The notes beneath the pieces are model-generated. The model was not told the origin of the DNA, searched no databases, and saw only the letters and a list, made by a program, of their open reading frames with translations. From assembly GCA_947499125.1 (NCBI GenBank), contig CANMMP010000001.1:1116001-1180000 (forward strand): DNA of 64,000 nucleotides. The letters run 5' to 3'. Of this stretch, positions 18,697-29,200 are shown in pieces (the stretch's first letter is position 1; each line of letters starts with the position of its first letter). Both the position numbers and the translations under genes were made by a program. The DNA is from an uncultured Pontibacter sp. (GTDB taxonomy: Bacteria; Bacteroidota; Bacteroidia; Cytophagales; Hymenobacteraceae).

Positions 18697-20943
18697 TTAC
18701 TTTGCAGCAATACCTTTTATAGTTACTGTATTTTCAGGGTTTACCTGCATGCCGGTTTCCGGTAGTGCATTCTCACTTTCGATATTTATCTGTGGTTCTT
18801 CCGGGATGGCTGGCTCCTGCTCCAATGCAATATGAGGGGCAATTACCAACGAAACGATCGACATCAGCTTGATAAGGATGTTCATGGATGGACCGGAAGT
18901 ATCTTTGAAAGGATCACCTACGGTATCGCCGGTTACAGACGCTTTGTGCGGCTCAGAACCTTTGTACTCCATCACTCCATTTATCATCACACCTTTTTCG
19001 AATGATTTTTTAGCGTTATCCCAGGCGCCACCGGCATTAGACTGGAACATCGCCATCAGTACACCCGAAACTGTTACACCGGCCAGTAAACCACCAAGTA
19101 TCTCAGCAGACGAAATGTTATCGAATACGTTTCTCAGGCCAAAGCCAACTAAAACCGGTACTACAAGCGCAATAGCACCTGGCAGCATCATTTCGCGGAT
19201 AGCGGCCTTAGTAGAGATAGCTACACATTTCTCGTACTCAGGCTGGCCTGTTCCTTCCATAATACCCGGAATTTCGCGGAACTGGCGCCGCACTTCGTGT
19301 ACCATTGCCATAGCTGCACGGCCTACTGCCGCAATACACAATGCCGAGAAAATGAACGGAATCATGGCACCTATAAACAGACCGGCAAGTACCGGAGCTT
19401 TGTAAAGGTCAATAGTATCGATGCCGGCTATACCTACGAAAGCTGCAAAAAGAGCAAGAGAGGTTAAGGCAGCAGATGCGATAGCAAAACCTTTACCGGT
19501 AGCAGCTGTAGTGTTACCTACGGCATCCAGGATATCGGTTCTACCGCGTACTTCTTTTGGCAATTCGCTCATTTCGGCAATACCACCCGCGTTATCTGCA
19601 ATCGGACCGAAAGCATCAATAGCTAACTGCATGGCTGTAGTTGCCATCATACCTGCGGCAGCAATAGCCACACCATATAAACCGGCAGCCGCATACGATA
19701 ACACAATACCGGCGGCAAGCACGATCATAGGCAATACAGTGGAGTGCATACCTACCGCAAGGCCGGCAATAATGTTTGTAGCGTGGCCAGTTGATGACTG
19801 CTGTACGATAGAGTTAACAGGGCCCTTGCCCATAGCCGTATAGTATTCGGTAATGATACTCATTAAAGCACCAACTACTAAACCAACTATAACTGCCAGG
19901 AAAACACCATTAGCTGTAAAATCGAAGTTACGCAGGTTCATTTGCTCCGGTAGCATCCAGTGTATGGCAAAATAAGCGCCTACTGCCGTAAGTATAACCG
20001 ATATCCAGTTACCACGGTTAAGAGCAGCCTGCACGTCGCCACCTTCTTTTACTCGGATGAACAGCATACCGATCAGGGAGAAAACAATACCAAGGCCGGC
20101 AATAAGCATCGGAAGTATAATAGGTGACATACCACCAAAATTATCATCAGCTATAACCTCGCGGCCAAGTACCATTGTGGCAAGTATAGTTGCTACATAA
20201 GAACCGAAAAGGTCGGCACCCATACCGGCAACGTCACCTACGTTATCGCCTACGTTATCGGCAATAGTGGCAGGGTTACGCGGATCATCTTCCGGAATAC
20301 CGGCTTCTACTTTACCTACAAGGTCAGCGCCTACGTCGGCAGCTTTGGTATAAATACCACCACCAACACGCGCAAACAGGGCAATACTTTCAGCACCCAG
20401 CGAGAAACCGGTCAGTACTTCCAGGGCAACTTCCATTTCGTGGCCGTTTACATTACCCTGCACACTATATACAAATGAATAGTAAAGCACTATAAACAAG
20501 GAGCCCAGGCCAAGCACAGCCAGACCAGCTACGCCCATGCCCATTACAGAACCACCTGCAAACGATACTTCAAGCGCTTTAGAAAGGCTTGTACGGGCAG
20601 CTTCGGCGGTACGAACGTTGGCTTTGGTAGCAATGCGCATACCTATAAAACCGGCAAGAGCCGATAAGAAAGCACCAATAATAAAGGCTATTACAATGGT
20701 CCAGTGCGAGTTTTCGCCGGTATAACCCAGGTAGCCTAAGAAAAGAGAAGCAATAATTACAAAATATAAGAGCACTTTGTACTCTGCTTTTAAGAAAGCC
20801 ATAGCGCCATCAGCAATGTGGCGCGCTATCTCAGTCATGCGCTCATTACCAGCAGCCTGTTTTGTAACCCAGGCCGACCGGATAAAAGTGTAAATCAGCG
20901 CCGCCAGGCCAAACCCCGGAATTGCGTAGAGAATATTTTCCAT
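18697..20943 (-). CDS. hppA: Membrane-bound, K+-dependent type ion-pumping pyrophosphatase
   Basis: Uses PPi hydrolysis to pump H+ or Na+ across the inner membrane. The 748-aa protein has about 16 hydrophobic segments. The catalytic loop [20 protein letters not shown] and the second acidic cluster DNAGGIAEM are intact, as is the C-terminal [15 protein letters not shown] loop. [10 protein letters not shown] carries Ala where K+-independent enzymes have Lys, so K+ dependence is predicted. Whether it moves Na+, H+ or both cannot be settled from this reading. A C-terminal extension of about 45 residues follows the last helix. It stands alone with its own terminator. Confidence 0.96.
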   Translation of the reverse strand: MENILYAIPGFGLAALIYTFIRSAWVTKQAAGNERMTEIARHIADGAMAFLKAEYKVLLYFVIIASLFLGYLGYTGENSHWTIVIAFIIGAFLSALAGFIGMRIATKANVRTAEAARTSLSKALEVSFAGGSVMGMGVAGLAVLGLGSLFIVLYYSFVYSVQGNVNGHEMEVALEVLTGFSLGAESIALFARVGGGIYTKAADVGADLVGKVEAGIPEDDPRNPATIADNVGDNVGDVAGMGADLFGSYVATILATMVLGREVIADDNFGGMSPIILPMLIAGLGIVFSLIGMLFIRVKEGGDVQAALNRGNWISVILTAVGAYFAIHWMLPEQMNLRNFDFTANGVFLAVIVGLVVGALMSIITEYYTAMGKGPVNSIVQQSSTGHATNIIAGLAVGMHSTVLPMIVLAAGIVLSYAAAGLYGVAIAAAGMMATTAMQLAIDAFGPIADNAGGIAEMSELPKEVRGRTDILDAVGNTTAATGKGFAIASAALTSLALFAAFVGIAGIDTIDLYKAPVLAGLFIGAMIPFIFSALCIAAVGRAAMAMVHEVRRQFREIPGIMEGTGQPEYEKCVAISTKAAIREMMLPGAIALVVPVLVGFGLRNVFDNISSAEILGGLLAGVTVSGVLMAMFQSNAGGAWDNAKKSFEKGVMINGVMEYKGSEPHKASVTGDTVGDPFKDTSGPSMNILIKLMSIVSLVIAPHIALEQEPAIPEEPQINIESENALPETGMQVNPENTVTIKGIAAK

Positions 20944-21130
20944 TTAAAAGGTATAAGAATGTTAAAGGTTAAAGAATATTTGAATATAGCTATTAAAGAA
21001 ATGAGTTTGGCTTGAATATTCCAAATATTTTTAAGTGAAAGCCGTTTAGAGCCCACAATGCTATATTATTTATTCTGAACAGGTTGCAGCTATAGTTGGT
21101 GGAGATAACCTCAACGATAGTTTAAAAGCA

Positions 21131-21159
21131 AAAAAGCGCAGTTTTGGGCTGCGCTTTTT
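21131..21159 (-). terminator. Terminator of the M42 peptidase gene
   Basis: Stem AAAAAGCGCAG (21131-21141) / CTGCGCTTTTT (21149-21159), loop TTTTGGG. It sits 20 bp past the peptidase stop at 21180. Confidence 0.9.
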
Positions 21160-21179
21160 CTCTCTGACTCCTAAACTCC

Positions 21180-22094
21180 TTATAGTTTCTCCATCAACAC
21201 CTGGTATAGCTTCACCATACTACTAATGTCTTTTTTGTTCACGATCTCGTCGGGCGTGTGCACGTTGTCTTCGGGGGCGCCAACAAAGCACCAGTCCCAG
21301 GGCTGGGCTCCTTTTTGCAGCTCTTTGGCATCACTGCCACCTGCTCCTTCCACCTCCAACTGGTAAGGCACTCCAGACTCTTTCGCTATACTTATGATCT
21401 TCTGCACATACGACCGGCGCGGGATCAGGCTGTCGCGCATTGAGATAACGACGCCTTTGCCTGGTTTTACACCTTCAGTTACCCAGGTTATATCAGCTAT
21501 AAGGGCCTGGCGCACCTGGTATTGTTCGTAAATATACTTTGCCAGGTAAGCCACAGAACCGCCGCCGTGTTCCTCCCAGCAACTGAATGCAATGATCCCA
21601 TCCTCTAAGGTCTCTGCTAATTTAAGTGCAGCCCAAACGCCCAAACGGTTATCCAGGTAGCAGCTTTGCACTGTTTCGTCCGTCTCCCTGAAGTCGCTTT
21701 CGAAAACAAGCTCGGTGCCGCGCTCAATTTCCCGGTGGTAATCATACTGTAACTCCTCTTCGTCTTCGTTATACTTTAGGGTACACTTAATTTCGCCCTG
21801 GTTGTCGGAGCCGGTAAGTTTATAGCCATCTTTTACAGCCGGGCCACCAATGCGAACTAACTGTTTGCCATAGCGCACGGTAAAACCAATAGAATCCATG
21901 TGGGCAAAAACAACGGTGCGGGGCTTGCCAAAAACAAGCAGAATACAGTCCTGGAAATCTTCGTTATTTAATATAATTGGTTGTACCTTCCACTGAACTT
22001 TATGCTTCTCGATATAGTTTAGCAGAAAGTCAGTCATATTTTTTTCGTTGCCTGACGGAGCATGAATGCTGCAGAGTTGTTTCAGGAGTTTCAT
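21180..22094 (-). CDS. M42 family metallo-aminopeptidase
   Basis: Predicted cytosolic dinuclear-metal aminopeptidase. Candidate metal ligands and catalytic residues, by family comparison, are His65/Asp67 (FAHMDSIG), Asp in CYLDNRLG, the Glu pair in CWEEHGGG, Asp in LIADITWV and a final His in [20 protein letters not shown] is also a family block. At 304 aa it is shorter than many M42 enzymes (about 350), mostly through a small middle domain. It has no signal peptide. Substrate unknown; M42 members trim N-terminal residues from oligopeptides. Confidence 0.9.
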   Translation of the reverse strand: MKLLKQLCSIHAPSGNEKNMTDFLLNYIEKHKVQWKVQPIILNNEDFQDCILLVFGKPRTVVFAHMDSIGFTVRYGKQLVRIGGPAVKDGYKLTGSDNQGEIKCTLKYNEDEEELQYDYHREIERGTELVFESDFRETDETVQSCYLDNRLGVWAALKLAETLEDGIIAFSCWEEHGGGSVAYLAKYIYEQYQVRQALIADITWVTEGVKPGKGVVISMRDSLIPRRSYVQKIISIAKESGVPYQLEVEGAGGSDAKELQKGAQPWDWCFVGAPEDNVHTPDEIVNKKDISSMVKLYQVLMEKL

Positions 22095-22103
22095 GTTTGT
22101 AGT

Positions 22104-22137
22104 TTTGGGTTAACGCTCAAAATTAAGTATAAATTTG
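22104..22137 (+). promoter_or_regulatory. Bacteroidota-type promoter of the TPR gene
   Basis: TTTG (22104-22107), 22-bp spacer, TAAATTTG (22130-22137). This fits the -33/-7 consensus and lies 65 bp upstream of the ATG at 22203. Confidence 0.6.
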
Positions 22138-22202
22138 TACTTTCGTTGCCGGTGCACGGTGGTAGTGGGAGGCGCATTTAAGAGTAGATTTTACTATTTC
22201 AC

Positions 22203-23453
22203 ATGAAGAAGTTTTTATACATCGCCTTAAGTTTATTTATACCTGTGCTGGCCTCGGCTCAGCAACGAAGTACAATTGGCGATACGACTGCCATGCGCCA
22301 GGTTACTATAGATGCCGTTGAGGTTTTACCTTCTGCAGTGAAAGTAAAAGGCATGCTGTTGCTTAACAAAGAAGTACAGTATGAACTGGAAGGCGCCGTA
22401 GATAACATGTACAACTTTAAGTATGAACGTGCCGAAAAACAGTTCAAATCTTTTAGAAGACGCTACCCTGACCATCCGCTGCCTTACTTCCTGATGGGCC
22501 TCAGCCAGTGGTGGAAAATTGTGCCTACCAACATCCAGACCCATCAATACGACAAATTGTTCTTCGCGTACATGGATACCACTATCCAGAAAGCTGAAAA
22601 ACTGTACAATAATAACGAAAACAATACCGAAGCGGCTTTCTTTTTAGCTGCTGCAAATGGTTTTGCCGGTCGCTTGCACTCTGAGCGCAGCAACTGGCGC
22701 AAAGCTACCGTGCATAGCAAACGCGCCCTCGAGTACATGGAAATTGCCAAAGCCGGTAACGGACTAAGCCCTGAGTTCCTGTTCGGTGAGGCACTGTTCA
22801 ATTACTACTCTATCTGGATACACGAAAACTATAAAATGTTGCGCCCAGTGCTGATGTTTTTCCCGGATGGCGACAAACGCCTGGGCCTGAAACAGCTGCG
22901 ACATGTAGCCAACAATGGTTTTTATACCGGCACCGAAGCACGCTTTTTCCTGATGAAGATCTATGCCAACGAAGAAGGCAACCTGGAAGAAGCCATGAAA
23001 GTATCGCAGCAATTGGCTACCAAATACCCGGACAATGCTTATTTCCAGCGTTTTTATGCCCGTGTGCTGTTTGTGCAAGGCCATTTCTCGATGGCTGAGC
23101 GCGTATCGCTGGATATTATACATAAACTCGACCAACGTATGCCGGGCTATGAGGCTGTAAGCGGGCGTTATGCTTCTTATATTATGGCCTACATCAATCA
23201 GCACAAATACCGCGACCTGGATAAGGCGAAGCAGTACTACCAGGATGCCATTATGTATGCTGAAATGAGCGATGAACGGGAATCGGGCTATTTTATAAAC
23301 TCCTACCTTAACCTTGCCCGCATCCACAACCAGCAGAAAGATAAGTCGAAGGCAAAGCAATATTATACTGTAGTTCTTAACTCATCAGAGAAAAAATCGG
23401 CACCTTATAAAGAGGCCCGCACTTTCCTGAAAGCGAACAAAAAGGTTAAGTAA
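22203..23453 (+). CDS. Secreted tetratricopeptide-repeat protein
   Basis: 416 aa with a signal peptide (1-20, cleavage after ASAQ). The rest is helical and built of TPR-like units: YKYERAEKQFKSFRRRYPDH, KYPDNAYFQRFYARVLFVQG, AKQYYQDAIMYAEMSDERESG and a final SKAKQYYTVVLNSSE unit. It is probably a periplasmic scaffold or adaptor. No enzymatic motif is visible. The last 8 bp overlap the 3' end of the convergent glycosyltransferase gene, so no terminator separates them. Confidence 0.85.
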   Translation: MKKFLYIALSLFIPVLASAQQRSTIGDTTAMRQVTIDAVEVLPSAVKVKGMLLLNKEVQYELEGAVDNMYNFKYERAEKQFKSFRRRYPDHPLPYFLMGLSQWWKIVPTNIQTHQYDKLFFAYMDTTIQKAEKLYNNNENNTEAAFFLAAANGFAGRLHSERSNWRKATVHSKRALEYMEIAKAGNGLSPEFLFGEALFNYYSIWIHENYKMLRPVLMFFPDGDKRLGLKQLRHVANNGFYTGTEARFFLMKIYANEEGNLEEAMKVSQQLATKYPDNAYFQRFYARVLFVQGHFSMAERVSLDIIHKLDQRMPGYEAVSGRYASYIMAYINQHKYRDLDKAKQYYQDAIMYAEMSDERESGYFINSYLNLARIHNQQKDKSKAKQYYTVVLNSSEKKSAPYKEARTFLKANKKVK

Positions 23454-24510
23454 ATAAACCTAGAAAAGCATTCTGATGTGCCTGGATAGAGTAAGTCTGC
23501 TCAACCCATAATTTACCGGCGCTGCCAAGCTTCGTTCTAAGTTCCGCATTTTGCAGCAGCAACTCCAGTTTAGTATACCACTCCTGTTCGGTGATACAAG
23601 TATAGCCTGCTATGCCATTGGGTATGGCTACCATATTAGCACCTACTCCCGATGCTACAGCCGGAATACCCAATGCCATGTACTGTAAGGCTTTGAAAGC
23701 ACCTTTGCCTTTTGCCCATTCTGTATCTGGTAATGGCATTACCCCGATGTTAAAAGTTAGCAAATCTTCAATTTCAGTTTCTTGTGTCCAGGGTATAAAG
23801 TTCAGCGATCTTAGTTGTAGTTCAGGCTCACGGTCGGCAATAACAGTAAACCGGAAGCTATACTTCTGCTCGAGTTGCTGCAAAACTGGTTCAAGTAGTT
23901 TTAAGTAGGGTAAAGTAGAATGTGATCCGATCCAGCCAATCGTTACATCAACTGTCTCCTGATTCTTGATTGGTTTATAGTTTACAGTTGTGTCTAATAC
24001 AGTCGGGAGATAAACAGCTTCTGGGTTATACTTTAGCGCATACTCCTGCAGAAAGTGGTTTCCGCAGCTGACTTTATAGCTCCATTTACAGATATCAGCC
24101 GTTTTCCGGTGCCATTTATACTTTGCTACAAGGCTATTATCTTCGGATGTATTGGCTAACCATATGGCATCATCAAAATCGTAGATAAGCTTTTTACGAA
24201 ACACCTTTGCAGCCAACCACTCAAACCACGGCGGACCTACAGGCGTTGCTTCACGGTGAATAAAAATATAGGTATAAGATGGCAGCGAGAACAGCAGAAA
24301 TAACCGTTTGAGCACGCCATTAAGCAAACCAGCAGCTTTCTGTAAAGTATAGCCATGTTTATAAAGTATAGCCCAGGCACCAGCACTCCAGAAAGGTACA
24401 AGTCGATAGTTTATACTTTTTTGCTCCATTACAGGTAACCACTGCTCTACCCTGTATCGCTGCGAAGCCGCTTTACCAACCGGGTAAGGCACTACAAAAA
24501 GTACTTTCAT
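23446..24510 (-). CDS. Glycosyltransferase (GT-B, family 4 type), third of three
   Basis: 354-aa GT-B protein. The acceptor half starts MKVLFVVPYPVGKAASQRY; the donor half has the GWIGSHSTLPYL block and GAFKALQYMALGIPAVASGVG, where family 4 enzymes bind the nucleotide-sugar. A FDDAIW segment in the N-terminal half is a recurrent feature of this subgroup. It overlaps the upstream glycosyltransferase by 4 bp (ATGA) and its end overlaps the convergent TPR gene by 8 bp. The sugar transferred is unknown; the setting suggests polysaccharide synthesis. Confidence 0.88.
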   Translation of the reverse strand: MKVLFVVPYPVGKAASQRYRVEQWLPVMEQKSINYRLVPFWSAGAWAILYKHGYTLQKAAGLLNGVLKRLFLLFSLPSYTYIFIHREATPVGPPWFEWLAAKVFRKKLIYDFDDAIWLANTSEDNSLVAKYKWHRKTADICKWSYKVSCGNHFLQEYALKYNPEAVYLPTVLDTTVNYKPIKNQETVDVTIGWIGSHSTLPYLKLLEPVLQQLEQKYSFRFTVIADREPELQLRSLNFIPWTQETEIEDLLTFNIGVMPLPDTEWAKGKGAFKALQYMALGIPAVASGVGANMVAIPNGIAGYTCITEQEWYTKLELLLQNAELRTKLGSAGKLWVEQTYSIQAHQNAFLGLFT

Positions 24511-25724
24511 CGGTCAGCCTCCTCTCCTAAGAAATATCTGTATACTTCTGCCAACCGCTCCGGCGATCTATACTTTGCTGCCAGCTCAGCTATTTCCTTT
24601 CTATGGTTTGGGTTTTGAAGTATAGTTTGCAGTCGCTTTATCGCGGTTTCAATACTACCAGATTGCTGAAGGCTAAATAAAGCTCCGCCACCTTCTCTTT
24701 TTATAATATCGCTGTCATCGCCGATGCCTTCTGTTAACAGGACTGGTAAACCATTGGCCCAGCATTCTCCTATTTTAACCGGGGACAAATACTTTTTAGA
24801 CGGCCCGGGTTTATAGGTTGCAAAAGCAAGATCAGCAGCTGAGAGGTAAACAGGCACCTGCTCATGACTTACAGAAGCGACATGCACCTTATCAGAAGAA
24901 ATATTATACTTCCTGAGATTTGCCAGAATCTCTTCCCCGGTTTGTGGCGAAAGTATAAGCAGCCTGAAATCCGGAATTAGCTCGAAACATTTCTGATAGA
25001 TATAAAAAGCTTCCTCGTTATAGTATAGCCCGCCATACTTGCCGGCGTAAATTGCGATTACATTTTTTTGCCAGCCCAGCTTACTCCGAAGTTGCTCTCG
25101 TTCTGCAGCATTATACTTAAAATCCTGCAGGTTAACCGGACTAGGCACTGTTTTGATCTTTTGTTCAGAAACACCCTGTTGCTGAAGGTATAGTTTATAG
25201 TTGTCACTAACAGTAATTAGACCGGAGGCACTCTTTAGCTGCATACTTTCCCAACTCTTCTGAAATCTATACTTTAACCCAGCCTTACTCCACACCCCAG
25301 ATTCTGCCATGTACGCTGCATGCGGTTCGAAAGAGCTAACATAAAAGGGAAGTTTCAGCTTTTGACAAACTTTATAAGCTAGGGCGCCCGCTGGTGCTCC
25401 GTGTGCAACGACTGTAGTTGCTTTTAGCTGCCTGGCTAAGTTTATGATCTCGTTTGGGAAGTATACAAAATCACTGATCTTAGTAAGCAGATTAAACCTG
25501 CTTGTGAGTGGTATTAGTGGGTGATGTTTTACTTTAGACAAGCTTTCTAATGTTATTGCTGATGGCTGGCCTTCCCGCTCAATAGTAAAGAATAGTACCT
25601 GCTCCACCTTTTCATCCTGCTGCATTAAGCGAAGCCAGGGAAGTATAGTTGAAGTGGTAAGATTATCATCCAAGCTCCAGTAACCTATAAAAACGATGCG
25701 CAGCTTCCCCATTTTACTTTGCAT
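24507..25724 (-). CDS. Glycosyltransferase (GT-B, family 4 type), second of three
   Basis: 405 aa. N-terminal Rossmann-like half (RIVFIGYWSLDDN) and donor-binding half with AIYAGKYGGLYYNEEA and KIGECWANGLPVLLTEGIGDD. The start could be the ATG at 25724, overlapping the previous gene by 11 bp, or the ATG at 25712, 1 bp after that gene's stop; both allow coupling. It is the middle gene of a tight three-gene glycosyltransferase operon. Acceptor and donor unknown. Confidence 0.86.
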   Translation of the reverse strand: MQSKMGKLRIVFIGYWSLDDNLTTSTILPWLRLMQQDEKVEQVLFFTIEREGQPSAITLESLSKVKHHPLIPLTSRFNLLTKISDFVYFPNEIINLARQLKATTVVAHGAPAGALAYKVCQKLKLPFYVSSFEPHAAYMAESGVWSKAGLKYRFQKSWESMQLKSASGLITVSDNYKLYLQQQGVSEQKIKTVPSPVNLQDFKYNAAEREQLRSKLGWQKNVIAIYAGKYGGLYYNEEAFYIYQKCFELIPDFRLLILSPQTGEEILANLRKYNISSDKVHVASVSHEQVPVYLSAADLAFATYKPGPSKKYLSPVKIGECWANGLPVLLTEGIGDDSDIIKREGGGALFSLQQSGSIETAIKRLQTILQNPNHRKEIAELAAKYRSPERLAEVYRYFLGEEADR

Positions 25725-26880
25725 TTTCTATTAAAGAGATCAACTGCTGCATGTGCTTACTAAAAGAAAATTTATCCTGTAGCAAATCATTAACTGCTTC
25801 CGGGTTCACAAGTTCTTTTTGTTTACTTTGATAGATTGCCTGTAATTTGGCCAGGCAATCTGATTTGTTGCCCGCTCTAAAAAGTATACCTGATCTACCA
25901 TCCTCTACAATTTCCTTCAGTCCACCGGCATCTGAGCTTAAAACCAACTTGCCGAGTTGTAAAGCTTCCAGCACTACCACTCCAAAACCCTCCAGCAGCG
26001 ACGGTATCACTACAAGGTTTGCACCTGTAAGGTATGTCTGTAACTCAAGGCTTGTGATATTACCGGTGATGTGAACCGTTTCTATTAATCCGAGCATGTT
26101 TATCTGTTCCTGTAAACTATGCTGCTGACTACCACCTCCTGCAAATATCAATTTAATTTTGTGGTTGGGTAATGATTGCGAGAAAGTATAAAATACATCC
26201 AGAAACCAACTTTGCCCTTTTATACTTTCAACACGGCCAGGCACCACAATTGTAAAATCATCCAGCTTAACTTTTGATGCGGTTATAGGCTGCACCAGCG
26301 GCAATGCATTATAAATAACATGGTGGTTCTGCAGCCTGATCAGGTTCTGAGAGATATCTTCTTTAACAGCATCCGAAACAGAAATGTGACCTGCATCAAA
26401 CCGTTTAGCCAACCAGCGGTTAAGTAAATTTATACTTCTACGCCTGAAACTGTTGAGCGGAAACTCTTGGTACTGCGGAAAGTGGAAGTAAGCCCATAGC
26501 TGCCACACAGGCATTCCAGGAAATAGTTTAGCTAACCTAAGTATAAAATGAGCATACGGAGCATGCGCCAATACCACATCCGCCCTGAAACTGGCAATCA
26601 CTTTTTTAACCCTAGCTGCTGTTCCTAAAGCTCCTTTTAATGCAGTTACAGATAGATAGGTTTCCTGCTGACGGAGTTCAATAAGTTGGTCGCTCGGTAA
26701 GCTGGGGGCAAAAGCTTTTAATACATCTTTATTAACATTACTTAAAACCAGTAACTTTACAGTATAGCCTTTTTCCAGGAGAGCCTGCAATTGCATGAGC
26801 GCCACCTTCGAGATACCTTCGGGTGCGATGGCTGGCACAACAATTAATACAGCTGGTTTTGTGTAGTTGGCTCTTGTCAA
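25714..26880 (-). CDS. Glycosyltransferase family 4, first of three
   Basis: 388 aa with a clear GT4 core: FTIVVPGRVESIKGQSWFLD opens the donor domain, and PSLLEGFGVVVLEALQLGK contains the conserved E-x7-E pair that contacts the nucleotide-sugar. The N-terminal half binds the acceptor (VLIVVPAIAPEGISKVALMQ). It begins the glycosyltransferase operon and is divergent from the GT-B-like gene at 26936, with only 55 bp between the starts. Probably part of extracellular polysaccharide or glycan synthesis; the linkage is unknown. Confidence 0.9.
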   Translation of the reverse strand: MTRANYTKPAVLIVVPAIAPEGISKVALMQLQALLEKGYTVKLLVLSNVNKDVLKAFAPSLPSDQLIELRQQETYLSVTALKGALGTAARVKKVIASFRADVVLAHAPYAHFILRLAKLFPGMPVWQLWAYFHFPQYQEFPLNSFRRRSINLLNRWLAKRFDAGHISVSDAVKEDISQNLIRLQNHHVIYNALPLVQPITASKVKLDDFTIVVPGRVESIKGQSWFLDVFYTFSQSLPNHKIKLIFAGGGSQQHSLQEQINMLGLIETVHITGNITSLELQTYLTGANLVVIPSLLEGFGVVVLEALQLGKLVLSSDAGGLKEIVEDGRSGILFRAGNKSDCLAKLQAIYQSKQKELVNPEAVNDLLQDKFSFSKHMQQLISLIENAK

Positions 26881-26935
26881 GTTATTTCAGTCGAAAGAAT
26901 TCATTAAAGATAACGAATAATCTATTTTAGAGCAG

Positions 26936-28174
26936 ATGCTTCGTAAGCCAAAGATCATTTTTGTAGGCAACTATAACCGTCAGGACTATGTGCGACTGCT
27001 CGAAGTGTCAAAAGGTTATTGTGAGTTCTACTTTCTGTTCTATACTTCTCCCCAGGAAGAAACAAACACTTACTACCAACAGTATGGGGAGGCTATTTAC
27101 TGGTCTGAGTTTAAGAGCGCCCAACAACTATTAAACAAGTTGCACCCGGACAAGGTCGTGTTTTTATACATAGAATCTTATAACCACGTGGTGCTGAACC
27201 TGGCCTGCCGCGAAGCTGGAATTCCTACTTTTATGCTTGAGCATGGCTTGCGCGCGGATTATGTTGCAGGCTTCGATCCTGAAATAAGCCCGGCTAAACA
27301 ACCTACTTTAAAAGAACAGTTAGCGCACTATAGCCAGTTACTACTTCAGTTCCTGCCACGAGTAAGATCCCGCCGGTTCCTGGAGAATTCTATCGCTCAG
27401 TTAAACCAGGAGCATCAGGAGTTTGCAGATCACTTTAACCAGGTAAGGCGCGGCCGGAATTACATCCAAACTTTCAGGGAGCTGCATTCCGATAAAAGAT
27501 TACCAGATCATTACATAGGTTTCAGCAGGAAACAGTATGAATCCTTTTTAAACCACGAAGCCCCTTATTTTGGTGGGAAGCCTGAGTTTATAGGTATCCC
27601 CTACTTTGATAAGCTGGCAACTATTCAACCTGCCACATCCCGGCAAAGAGGCATACTTTTTATAGATCAACCCTTGGCTGAACAAGGATTGTTGCAGTGG
27701 TCTCCTAAGTATAAAAAAGACTTTACTACAGAACTGGAAACTTTAGCCAAGTGCCATAACTATATATTATATATAAAACTACACCCTGCGCAAGAGCATG
27801 GCTATTGGCCCGAAAAAGAAGATCTGCAATTTGTAACAGATGAGCAGTTACACGAACTATGCGGAAGTATACCAGTCGTTATGGGCTTCTACTCTACTTA
27901 CCTGCTTCCATTTGCAGCTATGGCTCACACTAAACTGCTTACCTTCGAAAACCACCCTGCAGGAAAGCTGGATGTGTCTAAATCATTTATCGATGCCGGT
28001 GTAGCGCATCCTGTTTATAGTTTAAATGAGTTATCAGAAGTCTTACAAAATATTGAGCAACTACATCAGCAACAGCTACCTAATAAGAAACAGTTTGAGC
28101 AGGATTGGCTTTATAAATTTGATGGGAAGGCTGGAGAGAGACTGAGAGATATTTTATTGAGCGACCAACTATAA
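26936..28174 (+). CDS. Uncharacterised GT-B-like protein, capsule/poly-glycosyl type
   Basis: 412 aa, no signal peptide. I do not recognise a named family. The C-terminal part (LYIKLHPAQEHGYW, then VVMGFYSTYLLPFAAM) resembles the layout of polysialyltransferase-like or CDP-glycerol glycerophosphotransferase-like GT-B enzymes, where a His-Pro motif and a later Ser-Thr motif bind the CMP/CDP moiety. The N-terminal half has PTFMLEHGLRADYV, also reminiscent of capsule transferases. It is divergent from the three-gene GT operon and convergent with the UDP-xylose genes. Assignment as a glycosyltransferase is inference. Confidence 0.7.
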   Translation: MLRKPKIIFVGNYNRQDYVRLLEVSKGYCEFYFLFYTSPQEETNTYYQQYGEAIYWSEFKSAQQLLNKLHPDKVVFLYIESYNHVVLNLACREAGIPTFMLEHGLRADYVAGFDPEISPAKQPTLKEQLAHYSQLLLQFLPRVRSRRFLENSIAQLNQEHQEFADHFNQVRRGRNYIQTFRELHSDKRLPDHYIGFSRKQYESFLNHEAPYFGGKPEFIGIPYFDKLATIQPATSRQRGILFIDQPLAEQGLLQWSPKYKKDFTTELETLAKCHNYILYIKLHPAQEHGYWPEKEDLQFVTDEQLHELCGSIPVVMGFYSTYLLPFAAMAHTKLLTFENHPAGKLDVSKSFIDAGVAHPVYSLNELSEVLQNIEQLHQQQLPNKKQFEQDWLYKFDGKAGERLRDILLSDQL

Positions 28175-28180
28175 AACAAA

Positions 28181-28220
28181 AGCGGCTTCAAACTATAATA
28201 GTCTGAAGCCGCTGCTTTAT
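28181..28220. terminator. Bidirectional terminator
   Basis: Stem AGCGGCTTCA (28181-28190) / TGAAGCCGCT (28204-28213), 13-nt loop. T-rich tracts follow on both strands, between convergent genes ending at 28174 and 28239. Confidence 0.85.
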
Positions 28221-28238
28221 TTACTTTACTTAAGTAGA

Positions 28239-29198
28239 TTAAACCGTTTCGGTTGGTACCTCGATCTTGTCTTTAAAATACTCCAGCGTTCTTTTTAAAC
28301 CTTCCGCACGATCAACTTTAGGCTCCCAGCCTAAAATATCCTTTGCGCGTGTAATATCTGGCTGGCGCTTCTGCGGGTCATCCTGAGGCAATGGCTGGTA
28401 CTCAACTTTCAGTTCCACACCGGTTAGCTTACAGATTTCCTCAGCAAACTCTTTTATTGTTATCTCTGACGGGTTACCTACGTTAACCGGCAAAGCATAA
28501 TCGCTTAACAGCAAGCGGTAAATTCCTTCTACCAAGTCATCTACATAGCAGAACGAACGCGTCTGAGAACCATCACCAAAGATGCTTAACGGTTCGCCAC
28601 GCAGTGCCTGGCTCAGGAAAGCTGGCAACACACGGCCATCATCGAGGCGCATGCGCGGGCCATAGGTGTTAAAGATACGCACGATACGTGTCTCTAAACC
28701 GTGGTGCATGTGGTAGGCCATCGTCATAGCTTCCTGGAAGCGCTTGGCTTCGTCGTAGCAGCCACGCGGACCAACAGGGTTCACGTTACCCCAGTAATCT
28801 TCGTTTTGAGGATGCACCAGCGGGTCGCCGTATACTTCTGAAGTTGATGCAATAAGCATACGCGCACCTTTTGCTTTGGCTAAGCCAAGCAGGTTGTGCG
28901 TACCCAGCGAACCAACTTTCAATGTCTGGATCGGAATTTTTAGGTAATCGATCGGGCTGGCTGGCGATGCAAAATGCAGGATGTAATCAAGCTCGCCCGG
29001 CACGTGCACAAACTTAGATACATCGTGGTGGTAAAACTCAAAATCCTGAAGCTTAAACAGGTGCTCGATGTTCTCAAGATTACCTGTTATCAGGTTATCC
29101 ATGGCAATTACATGGTAACCTTCTTTTATAAATCTATCGCAGAGGTGCGAGCCTAAAAAGCCGGCACCACCTGTTATTAATACACGTTTTTTTGCCAT
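28239..29198 (-). CDS. UDP-glucuronate decarboxylase (UDP-xylose synthase)
   Basis: 319-aa extended SDR enzyme converting UDP-glucuronate to UDP-xylose. The NAD-binding [12 protein letters not shown] is at 10-21. The catalytic set is STSEVYGD and Tyr-x3-Lys in YDEAK. The blocks [20 protein letters not shown] and [19 protein letters not shown] are characteristic of UXS. It starts 2 bp after the UDP-glucose dehydrogenase gene, which makes its substrate, so the pair is a coupled UDP-Glc to UDP-GlcA to UDP-Xyl module. The nearby glycosyltransferases may use these donors. Confidence 0.94.
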   Translation of the reverse strand: MAKKRVLITGGAGFLGSHLCDRFIKEGYHVIAMDNLITGNLENIEHLFKLQDFEFYHHDVSKFVHVPGELDYILHFASPASPIDYLKIPIQTLKVGSLGTHNLLGLAKAKGARMLIASTSEVYGDPLVHPQNEDYWGNVNPVGPRGCYDEAKRFQEAMTMAYHMHHGLETRIVRIFNTYGPRMRLDDGRVLPAFLSQALRGEPLSIFGDGSQTRSFCYVDDLVEGIYRLLLSDYALPVNVGNPSEITIKEFAEEICKLTGVELKVEYQPLPQDDPQKRQPDITRAKDILGWEPKVDRAEGLKRTLEYFKDKIEVPTETV

Positions 29199-29200
29199 GG

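Noticed and set aside
18869-19843. Long antisense frames inside the pyrophosphatase gene
   Set aside because: They are mirror frames of Gly/Ala-rich coding sequence with strong codon bias; no independent motifs or start sites.
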